DNA from: Roseivivax lentus
Lineage (GTDB): Bacteria; Pseudomonadota; Alphaproteobacteria; Rhodobacterales; Rhodobacteraceae
Assembly (NCBI RefSeq): GCF_900156805.1
Contig: NZ_FTOQ01000011.1
Location: 1-64,000, forward strand
Direction of reading: 5' to 3'
Length of the DNA stretch: 64,000 nt
Positions 16,992 to 24,930 of this stretch are shown piece after piece; positions within the stretch are counted from its first letter, which is position 1; each line of letters begins with the position of its first letter. The translations under genes and the position numbers were made by a program. The notes beneath the pieces are model-generated. The model was given only the letters and a program-made list of their open reading frames with translations, did not search any database and was not told the origin of the DNA.

Positions 16992-18533
16992 TCAATGCAT
17001 TGCACGGCACAAGCCGAAACCCTGGAACGGGCGCGCCATGCCGAGATTGATCGCTGTCTGCGCTAGAAGCGTCGATGCATAGGCGGCACGCTCACGCTCC
17101 CGCGGGAGCTGCTTGTACCGCGCATCCTCGCCCAGCAAGCTGGCAAGCGCTGCGGTGACCAGGGGCGTTGCCATCGAGGTTCCGCTCATGGCGGCATAGG
17201 GTGCTTCGAGCCCTTCGCGCGCAGGCACGGTCGAGATTATCCCGACACCGGGCCCGGTCACGGTGACCTCCTTGCCGACATTCGAGAAGCTGCCGAGAAA
17301 GACCCCGTTCGGCCCTTCCTTGAGGCTGGAATCGGCGCCTGTCGGAACATTCATCGAGGCGAGCGTGCCCGGCACGAGCGCGCTGCGGATTCCGATGGCC
17401 GACACCGCAACCGCCTCGGGGTACGCCGCCGGATAGTTGACCGGCCCGCCGTAATCGTTGCCCGCCGCGCAGATGCACAATGTCCCGGCGTTGACCATGT
17501 CGGCGACGGCATCGCGTTCGATTTGCGACGGCTGAGACGCGCCGAGGCTGAGGTTGATCAGGTCGGCGTTGTCGTCAAGCGACAACCTTTCGATCGCCGC
17601 GGCGATATCACCCTGGTTGCCGCCGCCGTTTGCCGTAAAGACACGCGCGCACAGGATTTCAGCCGCTTGCGCGGCACCGGCGTAATCCGTTGACGCGTCG
17701 GGCGGTGTGGCACCGATCAGGCCGCACACATGCGTGCCGTGATCGCGCGCGTCTGACCCGGCGCTGCTACCGGACTTGAAACTGCCGTCGATGAAGGCTC
17801 CAACGACCTTGACCGCGGACAAGTACGGATGCGGCCCGCACCCTGTGTCTACGACACCCACGCGAATGCCGTCGCCGACGCGGCTGTCGGTCGTGCGGCC
17901 CATGATCTCATGCCACCATCCAAGCGGTCCGGTCATCGGCAAAGCTGTCAACTCGATCGGCGTGGCGGAGATCGGTGCGGGTATCACCGTACTGAACCAG
18001 CTTGCTACAGGATCGACCAGCATCGAGATCGGTGTGTAATCGGGGTCGAAATTGAAGCTCGCAGCGCCAGTCTCGTCCGTCGTGGCCTTAGCCGATGAAT
18101 GGCTGCCGCGGGTGGCGTCCTGCAGGAACAATGTGAGGTGCGCACCCGGCACAGGATTGCCAGCGCCCCGCAGCGTGACGGTCAGTGTCGTTCCCGCTCC
18201 CGGCGTCAGGGAGAATGGCACATTGCGCAACAGGCTTTCGATTTCCGCCGGATGGGACCTCATCGGGCGACGCAGCAACTCGGGTTCGATGATGACATCG
18301 GCCGCCGCGGACGCCGCCTTCGCCTCGATTTCATGGGGATCGGCCTCAAAGACCGAGATGAAGCGCCGATCCTTGGCGGACTTGCCTCGCCCGCTTCCGC
18401 CGGACTTGCTGACGGTATCGACATTCTTTTCCAGATGCGTGCCGAAGAACTCCTGCGCGGCGTTCAGTGATGCCGTGCGTTCCGAGCCTTCGGTCATTCC
18501 GGAAAGCCGGTGAGAAATTACGTAACGAGCCAT
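16992..18533 (-). CDS. Subtilisin-like (S8) serine protease of the lanthipeptide-type operon
   Basis: The product has 513 residues. The catalytic triad is complete: D229 (VGVVDTGCG), H265 (RDHGTHVCGL) and S453 (SGTSMATP), with oxyanion N359 (CAAGND). Residues 1-90 are an unusual N-terminal region with a Gly/Ser/Lys linker (SKSGGSGRGKSAK). Residues 105-185 form an Ig/transthyretin-like insert (GTTLTVTLRGAGNPVPGAHL). There is no signal peptide, so it probably acts in the cytoplasm or is exported without one. In several lanthipeptide systems a subtilisin (LanP) removes the leader; here the substrate may be the linkers of the multi-core protein encoded upstream. The start has an AGGAGA site eight bases before ATG. 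Confidence 0.88.
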   Translation of the reverse strand: MARYVISHRLSGMTEGSERTASLNAAQEFFGTHLEKNVDTVSKSGGSGRGKSAKDRRFISVFEADPHEIEAKAASAAADVIIEPELLRRPMRSHPAEIESLLRNVPFSLTPGAGTTLTVTLRGAGNPVPGAHLTLFLQDATRGSHSSAKATTDETGAASFNFDPDYTPISMLVDPVASWFSTVIPAPISATPIELTALPMTGPLGWWHEIMGRTTDSRVGDGIRVGVVDTGCGPHPYLSAVKVVGAFIDGSFKSGSSAGSDARDHGTHVCGLIGATPPDASTDYAGAAQAAEILCARVFTANGGGNQGDIAAAIERLSLDDNADLINLSLGASQPSQIERDAVADMVNAGTLCICAAGNDYGGPVNYPAAYPEAVAVSAIGIRSALVPGTLASMNVPTGADSSLKEGPNGVFLGSFSNVGKEVTVTGPGVGIISTVPAREGLEAPYAAMSGTSMATPLVTAALASLLGEDARYKQLPRERERAAYASTLLAQTAINLGMARPFQGFGLCRAMH

Positions 18534-18555
18534 GGTGATAAATCTCCTTGGTTTT

Positions 18556-21102
18556 TTATTCTTTTTTTCGCGTCTGTGCCTTTCGCGTGGCTTTCGGTTT
18601 TTGCTCCGTGGCGGGCTTCGACCGGGGCGGACGGAGGATCAACGCCGAGGGTGTTGCAGCCGGGTCGGCGAGGCGCAGCAGGAAATGGCCGATCCCGGAC
18701 AGCCCCATCATCAGTCCCGGTGCTTCCCCGGTTTGCTGGACGCCGCATGGCAGAGGAATATCGGGATTAATGTAGCTGTCGATCACCCAGCGCCCGACCT
18801 GGTGCGCAACAAGCGCCACATCGTCCCGTTTCAAGATCTCTCCGGCGAGCAGGACCGTTTCCGCAGCACCAACGGTGCCGTGACACAGACAGAAGTCGCG
18901 GGCGTTGGACGGGATCGGCCCGGTAAGATAGGCCGACATGTGTTGCAGCCCGGCGTTGACCTCCTGCAGCAGCTGCGGATCGTCGGGAAGCAGCTCCAGC
19001 AGGCGGAGACGGGATGCCGCGATGCCGACCGATCCGTTGCACCAAGTGGGCGCATAGACAGGGACGTGGTTCTCGCGCGTCTGACCTTGCGTCGTGTCGA
19101 TGCGGAAATCTGGCCACGCCTGCTGGGCCGGGTCGAACCACGCGCGTTCATAGGCAAGCGCAGCTTCCCCCGCCGCTCTCAGGCTGGTGTCACCGTCGAT
19201 CCCGGCGGCCTCTATCAATGCCGCGGCGGGGCCTGCAGCGCCATGGCCAAGACCCAGAAGGTTATTGGCGCTCGGGATCGCGGATTGCCAGGACAGGCCG
19301 TGCACGTCGCGCACGCCGTCAGCAGCGAGGGTCCGGGCTATGGCCAGCGCGGTCTCGGCGAGGTCCGGCCGATCGTAGCGACGGGCCACATCTATCAGCG
19401 CAACGATCACTCCAGCGCGCCCGCCGAGATAGTCGAAGTCGAGCGGTTCGAAATCGGCGTCGGTGACGCGGCCGATCAGCGAGATGCCGTCCTCCACCAG
19501 CTCGGGCATGTCCAGCCGCTCACCCCCATGGATCATCGCAAGGCCCATGCCGGTCGTTCCGGTATAAAGTCCGCGCCCCTCGAAGTTCTCGGCGCTTGCT
19601 GCCACGGACCGGATCGCACCGCGTGCGGCGTCTGCAATGATCGCGTCACCGCCGCGCGCGGCAAGTTCGGCGAGAAAGAAGGCGACCCCTGCGGTGCCAT
19701 CGTAGAGCAACGGACCCATGCCACGCTGCGCCGGTCGAAATCCGCCATCCACGAAGCTCATCGCCCAACCGGTCCACCCTGCCCTGTCGCCGTCCCAAAT
19801 CGCGTCGCGTGCAAGCTGACGGCCAATCACACCCGCTGCCTCGATATAGGCGTCGGCCGCCGATTTAGGGTCGGTGGCGGGCGGGATCGAACCGGGTCTG
19901 GCAACGAGGCGGATTGTGCCGGATGTCGCCGTAAAAGCCGGCCTGACCTCGGCATCCGCGCTTCGGCCCCTGCCAAGATGTGGCACGGCGATATCAAGAC
20001 CGGCCATCGCGAAACGCCGCGCGACGGCGGTCAGCCGGGCCTCGGGGTCGGTTAGACCCTTCATCCAGGCATCGAGAACACCGGCGGCCATCAGACGGCA
20101 ACGGGACTGGCCGAAGCTCTGCCCATCGGCCGGGTCGTCGGCAAGCCCGATCCCGGGCGCGAGTTCACGCGTGAAAAGCGGGGTCGCCGCATCGGCGCCA
20201 AGCAAGTCGGCGGCGGCTCCGATCACCAGATGCTGCACGAGCGCAGCGTAGCGCCGTGGGCTGTAGAGAACCGTGCAGTCGGTACGGTCATACCCGGCAG
20301 GGTCGGCCAGCGTCTTGATCCGGAACGGAATTCCGTATCCATCGAGCGATGCGATGATGGCTGCGACAAGAGTCGGCGCCGCATCGGCGGTTGGGTTGAA
20401 ATAGATCCGAAGCAGCGAGGCGCTGTCGTAATCGCTGAGCGGGCGCCCGCCGTTCCAGTAAAGGAACCCCGGCTGCCAGGCGGAAGAAAACAGGTCGGTT
20501 ATGATGTCCACGGTCGCGCCAACGGTCATCTGGGCGCCGTCACGTAGGGTGAACCGCCCGGGCGCGACTTGGATGTAACATTCGCCCTTGCGAACATGCA
20601 CCGCGCCATTGGCGTCGGCCTGGAAAATCGTCCAGCCCTGATTCCATCCCTGCTGTGGCGTCAGGCTTGCCCCGAACCGGCCTATGAACTCCGTGTTGGG
20701 CTGGGTGACATGGGTGGGGCGTTGCGCCGTGCCGCCAAACACGCGAGCATATCCTTCGTTGTAATAGACCCCCCACAGCGCATCGGCCAGCGGATGAGCA
20801 CTTGCTGTGGGGTCGGGCGGAGAAGTGCGGCCGACCCACGGCTTCGGCGCGGCCCAGTCGGGCCCGCCGCGAGGCGTGGCGCCGGTGCGGCCTCCGTTCG
20901 GCTGTGCCGCTGTCGCGGCATCGGCCTCGGTCACGGCAGCCGGGACGGTCATGTCGGCGAAGCGCGCCTGCATCGGGGTGACGATCTCCGTCGCCTCGAA
21001 AAGCCGCGTTAGGCGCGCGCGCATATCGGGGTCGATGGCTGCCGTGCGGGCCGCGAGGGATGCAGCGTCAGGGGCACGCGGGAGTGGGTCGAGGTCAGCC
21101 AT
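18556..21102 (-). CDS. HopA1-like/LanC-like fusion, putative lanthipeptide lyase-cyclase
   Basis: The product has 848 residues from the ATG at 21102 (site AGGTGA; a GTG at 21114 is possible). Residues about 105-345 match the HopA1 family seen in class V lanthipeptide clusters (LADALWGVYYNEGY, LLRIYFNPTADAAP, YDRTDCTVLYSPRRYAALVQ). The C-terminal ~400 residues are a LanC-type alpha/alpha toroid with seven Gly-rich turns, including DGTAGVAFFL, YTGTTGMGLAM, LGGRAGVIVAL, GLGHGAAGPAAAL and MMGLSGIGHFLL. The zinc ligands are conserved: C688 (TWCNGSVG) and C740-H741 (CLCHGTVG). LanC domains add Cys thiols to dehydrated Ser/Thr; HopA1-like proteins are proposed to eliminate phosphate. The tail (RSKPATEQKPKATRKAQTRK) is Lys-rich. 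Fusion of the two domains is unusual. Confidence 0.85.
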   Translation of the reverse strand: MADLDPLPRAPDAASLAARTAAIDPDMRARLTRLFEATEIVTPMQARFADMTVPAAVTEADAATAAQPNGGRTGATPRGGPDWAAPKPWVGRTSPPDPTASAHPLADALWGVYYNEGYARVFGGTAQRPTHVTQPNTEFIGRFGASLTPQQGWNQGWTIFQADANGAVHVRKGECYIQVAPGRFTLRDGAQMTVGATVDIITDLFSSAWQPGFLYWNGGRPLSDYDSASLLRIYFNPTADAAPTLVAAIIASLDGYGIPFRIKTLADPAGYDRTDCTVLYSPRRYAALVQHLVIGAAADLLGADAATPLFTRELAPGIGLADDPADGQSFGQSRCRLMAAGVLDAWMKGLTDPEARLTAVARRFAMAGLDIAVPHLGRGRSADAEVRPAFTATSGTIRLVARPGSIPPATDPKSAADAYIEAAGVIGRQLARDAIWDGDRAGWTGWAMSFVDGGFRPAQRGMGPLLYDGTAGVAFFLAELAARGGDAIIADAARGAIRSVAASAENFEGRGLYTGTTGMGLAMIHGGERLDMPELVEDGISLIGRVTDADFEPLDFDYLGGRAGVIVALIDVARRYDRPDLAETALAIARTLAADGVRDVHGLSWQSAIPSANNLLGLGHGAAGPAAALIEAAGIDGDTSLRAAGEAALAYERAWFDPAQQAWPDFRIDTTQGQTRENHVPVYAPTWCNGSVGIAASRLRLLELLPDDPQLLQEVNAGLQHMSAYLTGPIPSNARDFCLCHGTVGAAETVLLAGEILKRDDVALVAHQVGRWVIDSYINPDIPLPCGVQQTGEAPGLMMGLSGIGHFLLRLADPAATPSALILRPPRSKPATEQKPKATRKAQTRKKE

Positions 21103-21162
21103 ATGTGTTGTCACCTGTTTCTTGTGTCCGATCAGAGGTCAGAGCGGTCATCTGAGAGATGG

Positions 21163-22296
21163 TCATGCGGCGATCTCTGGCAGAAGCGTGTTGCGCCCGG
21201 CGCGGTCGGGATCGGCGAAGATCGCGGCGGCCGCCTGCATCAGACCGGTCACATGCGGCGCCTCGGCGGACGCGGCGGCCGCCATCTCGAACGCCGAGAG
21301 GACCAGGCGCACCGCGGCGAACCGCATCACGCGCTGGCGGGCGAGATCCGCGTGGGGGCCGTCCAGCACACCAAAGGCACTGGCGTATCCGTGCCAGAAC
21401 GCGGCGAGCGCCCTGCGCGCGCTATCGGTCTCCTGGGTAATCAGGTCGGGCTCTGCGGCAAACCAGGCAAGGCCCGGCGTCTTGGCGGCTCCGGTGGCGG
21501 TCAGGGACAGACGCTGCAGATATCCCGCGACGATGCAGCCGACGTCCCAGCCGGCGTCGCCGATATCGCAAAGTTCCCAATCCACCAGCTTTACGGTAAA
21601 ATCGGCTTCGGCCCCTTCACCTGTATTGGCCACGATGACGATATTTTCCCATTTTAGATCGCCGTGATTGAAGGTGTTCAGCCGCCATTCCGCGGCGACG
21701 GTATCAAGAAGCTGGATCAGCAAGGGATTGGCCCTGATTTGGGCGACGAGGCCCGTTTGACCCGCGCTTGCCGCGGGCATGATCGTCTCGGCGTTGCGCG
21801 GAAGGTGCAGCACCCAGGGTTGGCGGTGCGGAAAATGCGCCGTCGAGTCGGTATCGGCAAGGATCGCGGCGGTTGCGGAATGCAGCGTCACCAGATGCTG
21901 CGCCAGTTGCTGCGCGACCTGGGGGTGGTCCGGACCGGCTTGCGCCAGAAATTCATTCAGGGACCGCCCCGTCGCCGCCAATTCCAGCGTCAGCGTACCT
22001 CGGCTCCGGTCGTAATCGCGCATTGAAAAACACATGCCCGAAAGTGGAGCAAAGGCCGGGCGGTTCGCCACGAGGGCGTGAAAGATCGCTTCGCGGTTCA
22101 GGGTTTCGTGCACCTCGGCCATGGCCATGGGCGCCTGCTTGACGAAAAGCCCGTCGCCGTCCTTGAGATAGACTTTGAAATTCCGGTTGCGCCGTCCGGC
22201 CTCGACCACTTGGTAATCGCCCGAAAGGATCAGCCCCGGCTCAACTGTGGCGCGGTCCAGCAGGTAAGTGGCGAGCGTGCCGCTCGTGAGGTACAT
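21163..22296 (-). CDS. Aminoglycoside-phosphotransferase-fold kinase, putative lanthipeptide kinase (LanK type)
   Basis: The product has 377 residues. An APH-type kinase fold is clear: a possible ATP-contacting Lys in LFVKQAP (K53), the catalytic loop NHGDLKWENIV (D213, N218), and the metal-binding VDWELCDIGDAGWDVG (D239). In class V lanthipeptide systems a stand-alone APH-like kinase phosphorylates Ser/Thr of the precursor before elimination. The gene sits between the Cys/Thr-rich precursor-like gene (70 bases upstream) and the HopA1-LanC fusion (60 bases downstream), which argues for that role over antibiotic resistance or small-molecule phosphorylation. The protein substrate remains to be shown. 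Confidence 0.85.
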   Translation of the reverse strand: MYLTSGTLATYLLDRATVEPGLILSGDYQVVEAGRRNRNFKVYLKDGDGLFVKQAPMAMAEVHETLNREAIFHALVANRPAFAPLSGMCFSMRDYDRSRGTLTLELAATGRSLNEFLAQAGPDHPQVAQQLAQHLVTLHSATAAILADTDSTAHFPHRQPWVLHLPRNAETIMPAASAGQTGLVAQIRANPLLIQLLDTVAAEWRLNTFNHGDLKWENIVIVANTGEGAEADFTVKLVDWELCDIGDAGWDVGCIVAGYLQRLSLTATGAAKTPGLAWFAAEPDLITQETDSARRALAAFWHGYASAFGVLDGPHADLARQRVMRFAAVRLVLSAFEMAAAASAEAPHVTGLMQAAAAIFADPDRAGRNTLLPEIAA

Positions 22297-22366
22297 GGCG
22301 TGGCCTCCGGATTGGACTGGACAAGGGACAGCCGGGCGCCGAGGCGCCCAGCCCTTCGGTCACGGA

Positions 22367-23815
22367 TCAGCAGACGACCGGGATCCCGGTGCAGCCAATC
22401 ACGTTCGAGGCGGCACAGACGACCGGGTTGATCGTCCCGGTGACGGCTTGCGGTGCCGCCGCGCCTCCACCCGGTGCGGGATTCGGGCAGGTCAAGGTGA
22501 CCGGCGGGACCCCGCAGGTGTGGAACCACGTCTGGATCGGGCCGCCCTGTGGTGCCGCCACAGCGCCACCATTGCAGCCGATCTGGGTGCAGACCGTTGC
22601 CATCGTGGTGCCCGCGCAGACCGCCGGCTGAGTACAGAGGGTCGCGGCTGTATGCATACCGACCGCTTGCGGAGCCGCCGCCGCCATTCCTTGTCCGCAG
22701 GCGAATGTCGGTTGCACCGTGGTCGTCATGGTCGGGTGTTGCGGGCAGAACGCCGGATGGGTCATCACGGTCGTATTGATGGTGAGAGTCTGCGGCGCAG
22801 CCACAGCACCATTATTGCAGATCGCGGCGACGCCCGTGCACTGGGCAAGCTGCGAAATAGTGGCAACCGGACAGACGATGGGTAGGGTCACTCCACAAAT
22901 GCCCAGCACTGTAATGCCTTGTGGCGCCGCTCCGCCCGGAGCAGGAGCGCAGCATTGCGTCTGTACACCGCTGCAATGGGTGACGGGTTGCGTAAACATG
23001 GTCTGGCACACCTGCACCGTTTGTCCACCGCATTTTCCCATCGCGGTCAGCGTCGGATGCAGGGCTGCATTTGCACCGCCGACTGCCTGAGGCGCTGCCG
23101 CAGCACCACCGTTGCAGATGACCGGAACGCCAGTGCATCCGATTGCCTGCGATGCGACGGTGACGCCGCAGACCGCTGGAATAAAGGTCTTGTCGCACAG
23201 GCCGAGGGCGGTGATCCCTTGCGGCGCCCCGGCCTGCGGACAGCACTGGGTCTGAACGCCGCTGCACGGAGGATGCGTGAGCGGCGACTGACAGCCGCCC
23301 TGAATGCCGCTGCAGCCGCCCGGGGCAGGCGCCGTCGGCGCAGGGCAAACCTGTACGGTGGGTGCGCACATCGGCAGTGTCGTGATGGTCGGATGTACCG
23401 TAGCCTGCGCGCATCCGACTGCCTGAGGCGCTGCCGCGGCACCGCCGCAGATGACGGGGACATTGGTCACATTGTGATCGCAGATTGGCGTGATGCCGGT
23501 TTGACCGCAAATCGGTGTAATCGTGATGCCCTGCGGCGCTGCCGCCGCGCCGCCGCAGATGACCGGGATGCTGGTCACTTTGGGATCGCAGACTGGCGTG
23601 ATGCCCGTTTGACCGCAAATCGGTGTAATTGTGATTCCCTGCGGCGCTGCCGCTGCACCGCCACAAATGACGGGAATGCTGGTCACATTGGGATCGCAGA
23701 CTGGCGTGATGCCCGTTTGACCGCAAATCGGTGTAATCGTGATTCCCTGCGGCACTGCTGCGCCGCAAATTTGGGGAATATAAGTCATCATGATAGTTGC
23801 AGTGCCGTAAGACAT
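22367..23815 (-). CDS. Modular Cys/Thr-rich protein, candidate multi-core lanthipeptide precursor
   Basis: The product has 482 residues. It contains about 42 Cys (my count), many Thr, Pro and Ile, and very few charged residues. It divides into about 12 modules, most closed by a spacer such as GGAAAAPQ, GGAVAAPQ or GGAAPQ. Three consecutive 36-residue modules are nearly identical (GITITPICGQTGITPVC, then V/N-containing and VTSIPVICGG segments). Later modules diverge but keep Cys and Thr spacing (VQVCPAP, SGVQTQCC, IGCTGIPVVC). No recognisable leader is present: only about 17 residues (MSYGTATIMMTYIPQIC) precede the first spacer. The ATG at 23815 has a strong AGGAGGG site; longer starts lack one. 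It heads an operon with kinase, lyase/cyclase and protease genes, so Thr/Cys thioether formation is the leading hypothesis. A structural or metal-binding Cys-rich protein is the alternative. Confidence 0.8.
   Translation of the reverse strand: MSYGTATIMMTYIPQICGAAVPQGITITPICGQTGITPVCDPNVTSIPVICGGAAAAPQGITITPICGQTGITPVCDPKVTSIPVICGGAAAAPQGITITPICGQTGITPICDHNVTNVPVICGGAAAAPQAVGCAQATVHPTITTLPMCAPTVQVCPAPTAPAPGGCSGIQGGCQSPLTHPPCSGVQTQCCPQAGAPQGITALGLCDKTFIPAVCGVTVASQAIGCTGVPVICNGGAAAAPQAVGGANAALHPTLTAMGKCGGQTVQVCQTMFTQPVTHCSGVQTQCCAPAPGGAAPQGITVLGICGVTLPIVCPVATISQLAQCTGVAAICNNGAVAAPQTLTINTTVMTHPAFCPQHPTMTTTVQPTFACGQGMAAAAPQAVGMHTAATLCTQPAVCAGTTMATVCTQIGCNGGAVAAPQGGPIQTWFHTCGVPPVTLTCPNPAPGGGAAAPQAVTGTINPVVCAASNVIGCTGIPVVC
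23423..23746 (-). repeat. Three tandem 108-bp coding repeats in the precursor gene
   Basis: The units 23746-23639, 23638-23531 and 23530-23423 each encode one 36-residue module. They differ at only a few codons (DPN, DPK and DHN; TSI versus TNV), implying recent unit duplication. Confidence 0.9.
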
Positions 23816-23820
23816 GACTA

Positions 23821-23836
23821 CCCTCCTGATATCAGG
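23821..23836 (-). promoter_or_regulatory. Strong Shine-Dalgarno overlapped by a 12-bp perfect palindrome
   Basis: On the minus strand AGGAGGG lies five bases before the precursor ATG at 23815. It overlaps the palindrome CCTGATATCAGG (23825-23836). The dyad could be an operator or an RNA hairpin that hides the ribosome site. No matching -10/-35 pair was clear upstream. Confidence 0.55.
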
Positions 23837-24042
23837 TGATAAATGTTCTGAAGACGAAAAATCGGAAATGAGATCGCTGAATTCTCCCTTGTTGTTTCGG
23901 GAAGACGGCTTGTTATGACGCCATCGTGTCACGAAGAGCGTCAGTCACATGTCGCCGGTACTCTCAGAAGAGGCGCAGTCTCGGCACCTGAAGAAATGAA
24001 AAATTCATACCTATTTTTATTGAGTTTCAGGAGGAATACTTT

Positions 24043-24135
24043 TTGCAATCACCCCAAGAGCACAAATTTAAAAAACAGAAAAAATACACCTATCGCATTC
24101 CAAAAGGAATAACGGTACGAAATCAACGCGGTTAA
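24043..24135 (+). CDS. Possible small basic peptide ORF (TTG start)
   Basis: A TTG codon nine bases after AGGAGG opens a 30-codon frame with the composition of a basic peptide (KFKKQKKYTYRIPKGITV). It lies in an unusually AT-rich stretch divergent from the precursor gene. There is no homology that I recognise, and the AT-rich context makes chance frames common, so this is only a candidate. Confidence 0.25.
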   Translation: MQSPQEHKFKKQKKYTYRIPKGITVRNQRG

Positions 24136-24261
24136 TTTTTAAAAGAAGACGCACTCACAAAGGCTATGAATCATGTTGACGGTTGTGTGACGTTGGGTCA
24201 AGGCCTATTGGCGGTTGCGTCTGACCTCAGCTCCTATGGGGCAGCGTCAAGATGGTGTCAG

Positions 24262-24600
24262 ACGAATGCGAACCAGTCTCAGCTTGGGCAATCAGACCGT
24301 CCCCTATTCCGCGCGGAAGCCGCGCCATGGATCGCGGGCAACATTGCGGCTCAGCTCGAAGAGTTTACGGGAGGAGCGGCTGCGTTCGTGCGTGAAATGC
24401 CTCGCGACATAGGCGTGTACGACGGCAAATTCTGAAGACTTCACGGTGATCGAAACCGCAGCATCGCCCTCGCGCGTCGTCGAAAGGGAAGGTGTGAATT
24501 CTCCGCCCGATCGTTGCGCCGAGGAGCGGTTTCCAGGCGGGCGCCGACGCCGAATTCCCGCAGCGCCGCACCTAAGATCCTGAGCCTGTCTGCCACACAC
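24262..24600 (-). mobile_element. IS6-family element relic 4 (C-terminal end only)
   Basis: Minus-strand sequence at about 24530-24265 reads, across frameshifts, like the IS6 transposase C-terminus: an NSHLPFRRRE-type stretch followed by remnants of the RSLQKFA region. It ends with the block GAATGCGAACCAGTCTC that also closes relics 2 and 3. The N-terminal half is absent. Confidence 0.6.
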
Positions 24601-24930
24601 TTCCCGCCGGCCGTGCTTTTTTACGTCTTTTCTCAGGAAGTTAATCGCGGCCTGCTACTTGCGGGTGACCTGCTCCCCGTGCTTGGCTGGCGGAAAGGCG
24701 CATCAATGTTTGGCTCGCGGAGCGTGAGGGCTTAGGCTTCCGGCGATGTCCCTTTTCCGGCGGAGACGCCAGAATGCCCGAAGGTGCCGATCCATTGCTC
24801 CGCCCCGATGCTCCACCACCGGCCCCGCGCCCCTGCACGCAGAGCGTACCACCCGCAACGGTGCCGACCTCCGCGCGACCGAGGACCGTGGCAGCTTTCA
24901 ATTTCCGCCCCGCGGGTGAGATGATCCGAC
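24601..24930. other. Gene-free stretch before the GTPase pair
   Basis: No convincing gene, RNA or repeat was seen. Frames here have no family motifs. It presumably contains the promoter of the GTPase genes and degraded insertion-sequence material. Confidence 0.5.

Noticed and set aside
21163-22296. Antibiotic-resistance aminoglycoside phosphotransferase
   Set aside because: The fold matches, but operon position between the repeat protein and the HopA1-LanC fusion fits a peptide kinase much better.
23423-23746. CRISPR-like regular repeats
   Set aside because: The units are 108 bp, in frame, coding and nearly identical across their whole length with no unique spacers.
22367-23815. Metallothionein or collagen-like explanation for the Cys-rich repeat protein
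   Set aside because: Cys are not in dense CxC/CxxC clusters, Gly-x-y periodicity is absent, and the kinase/HopA1-LanC/protease neighbours point elsewhere; it is kept only as an alternative.
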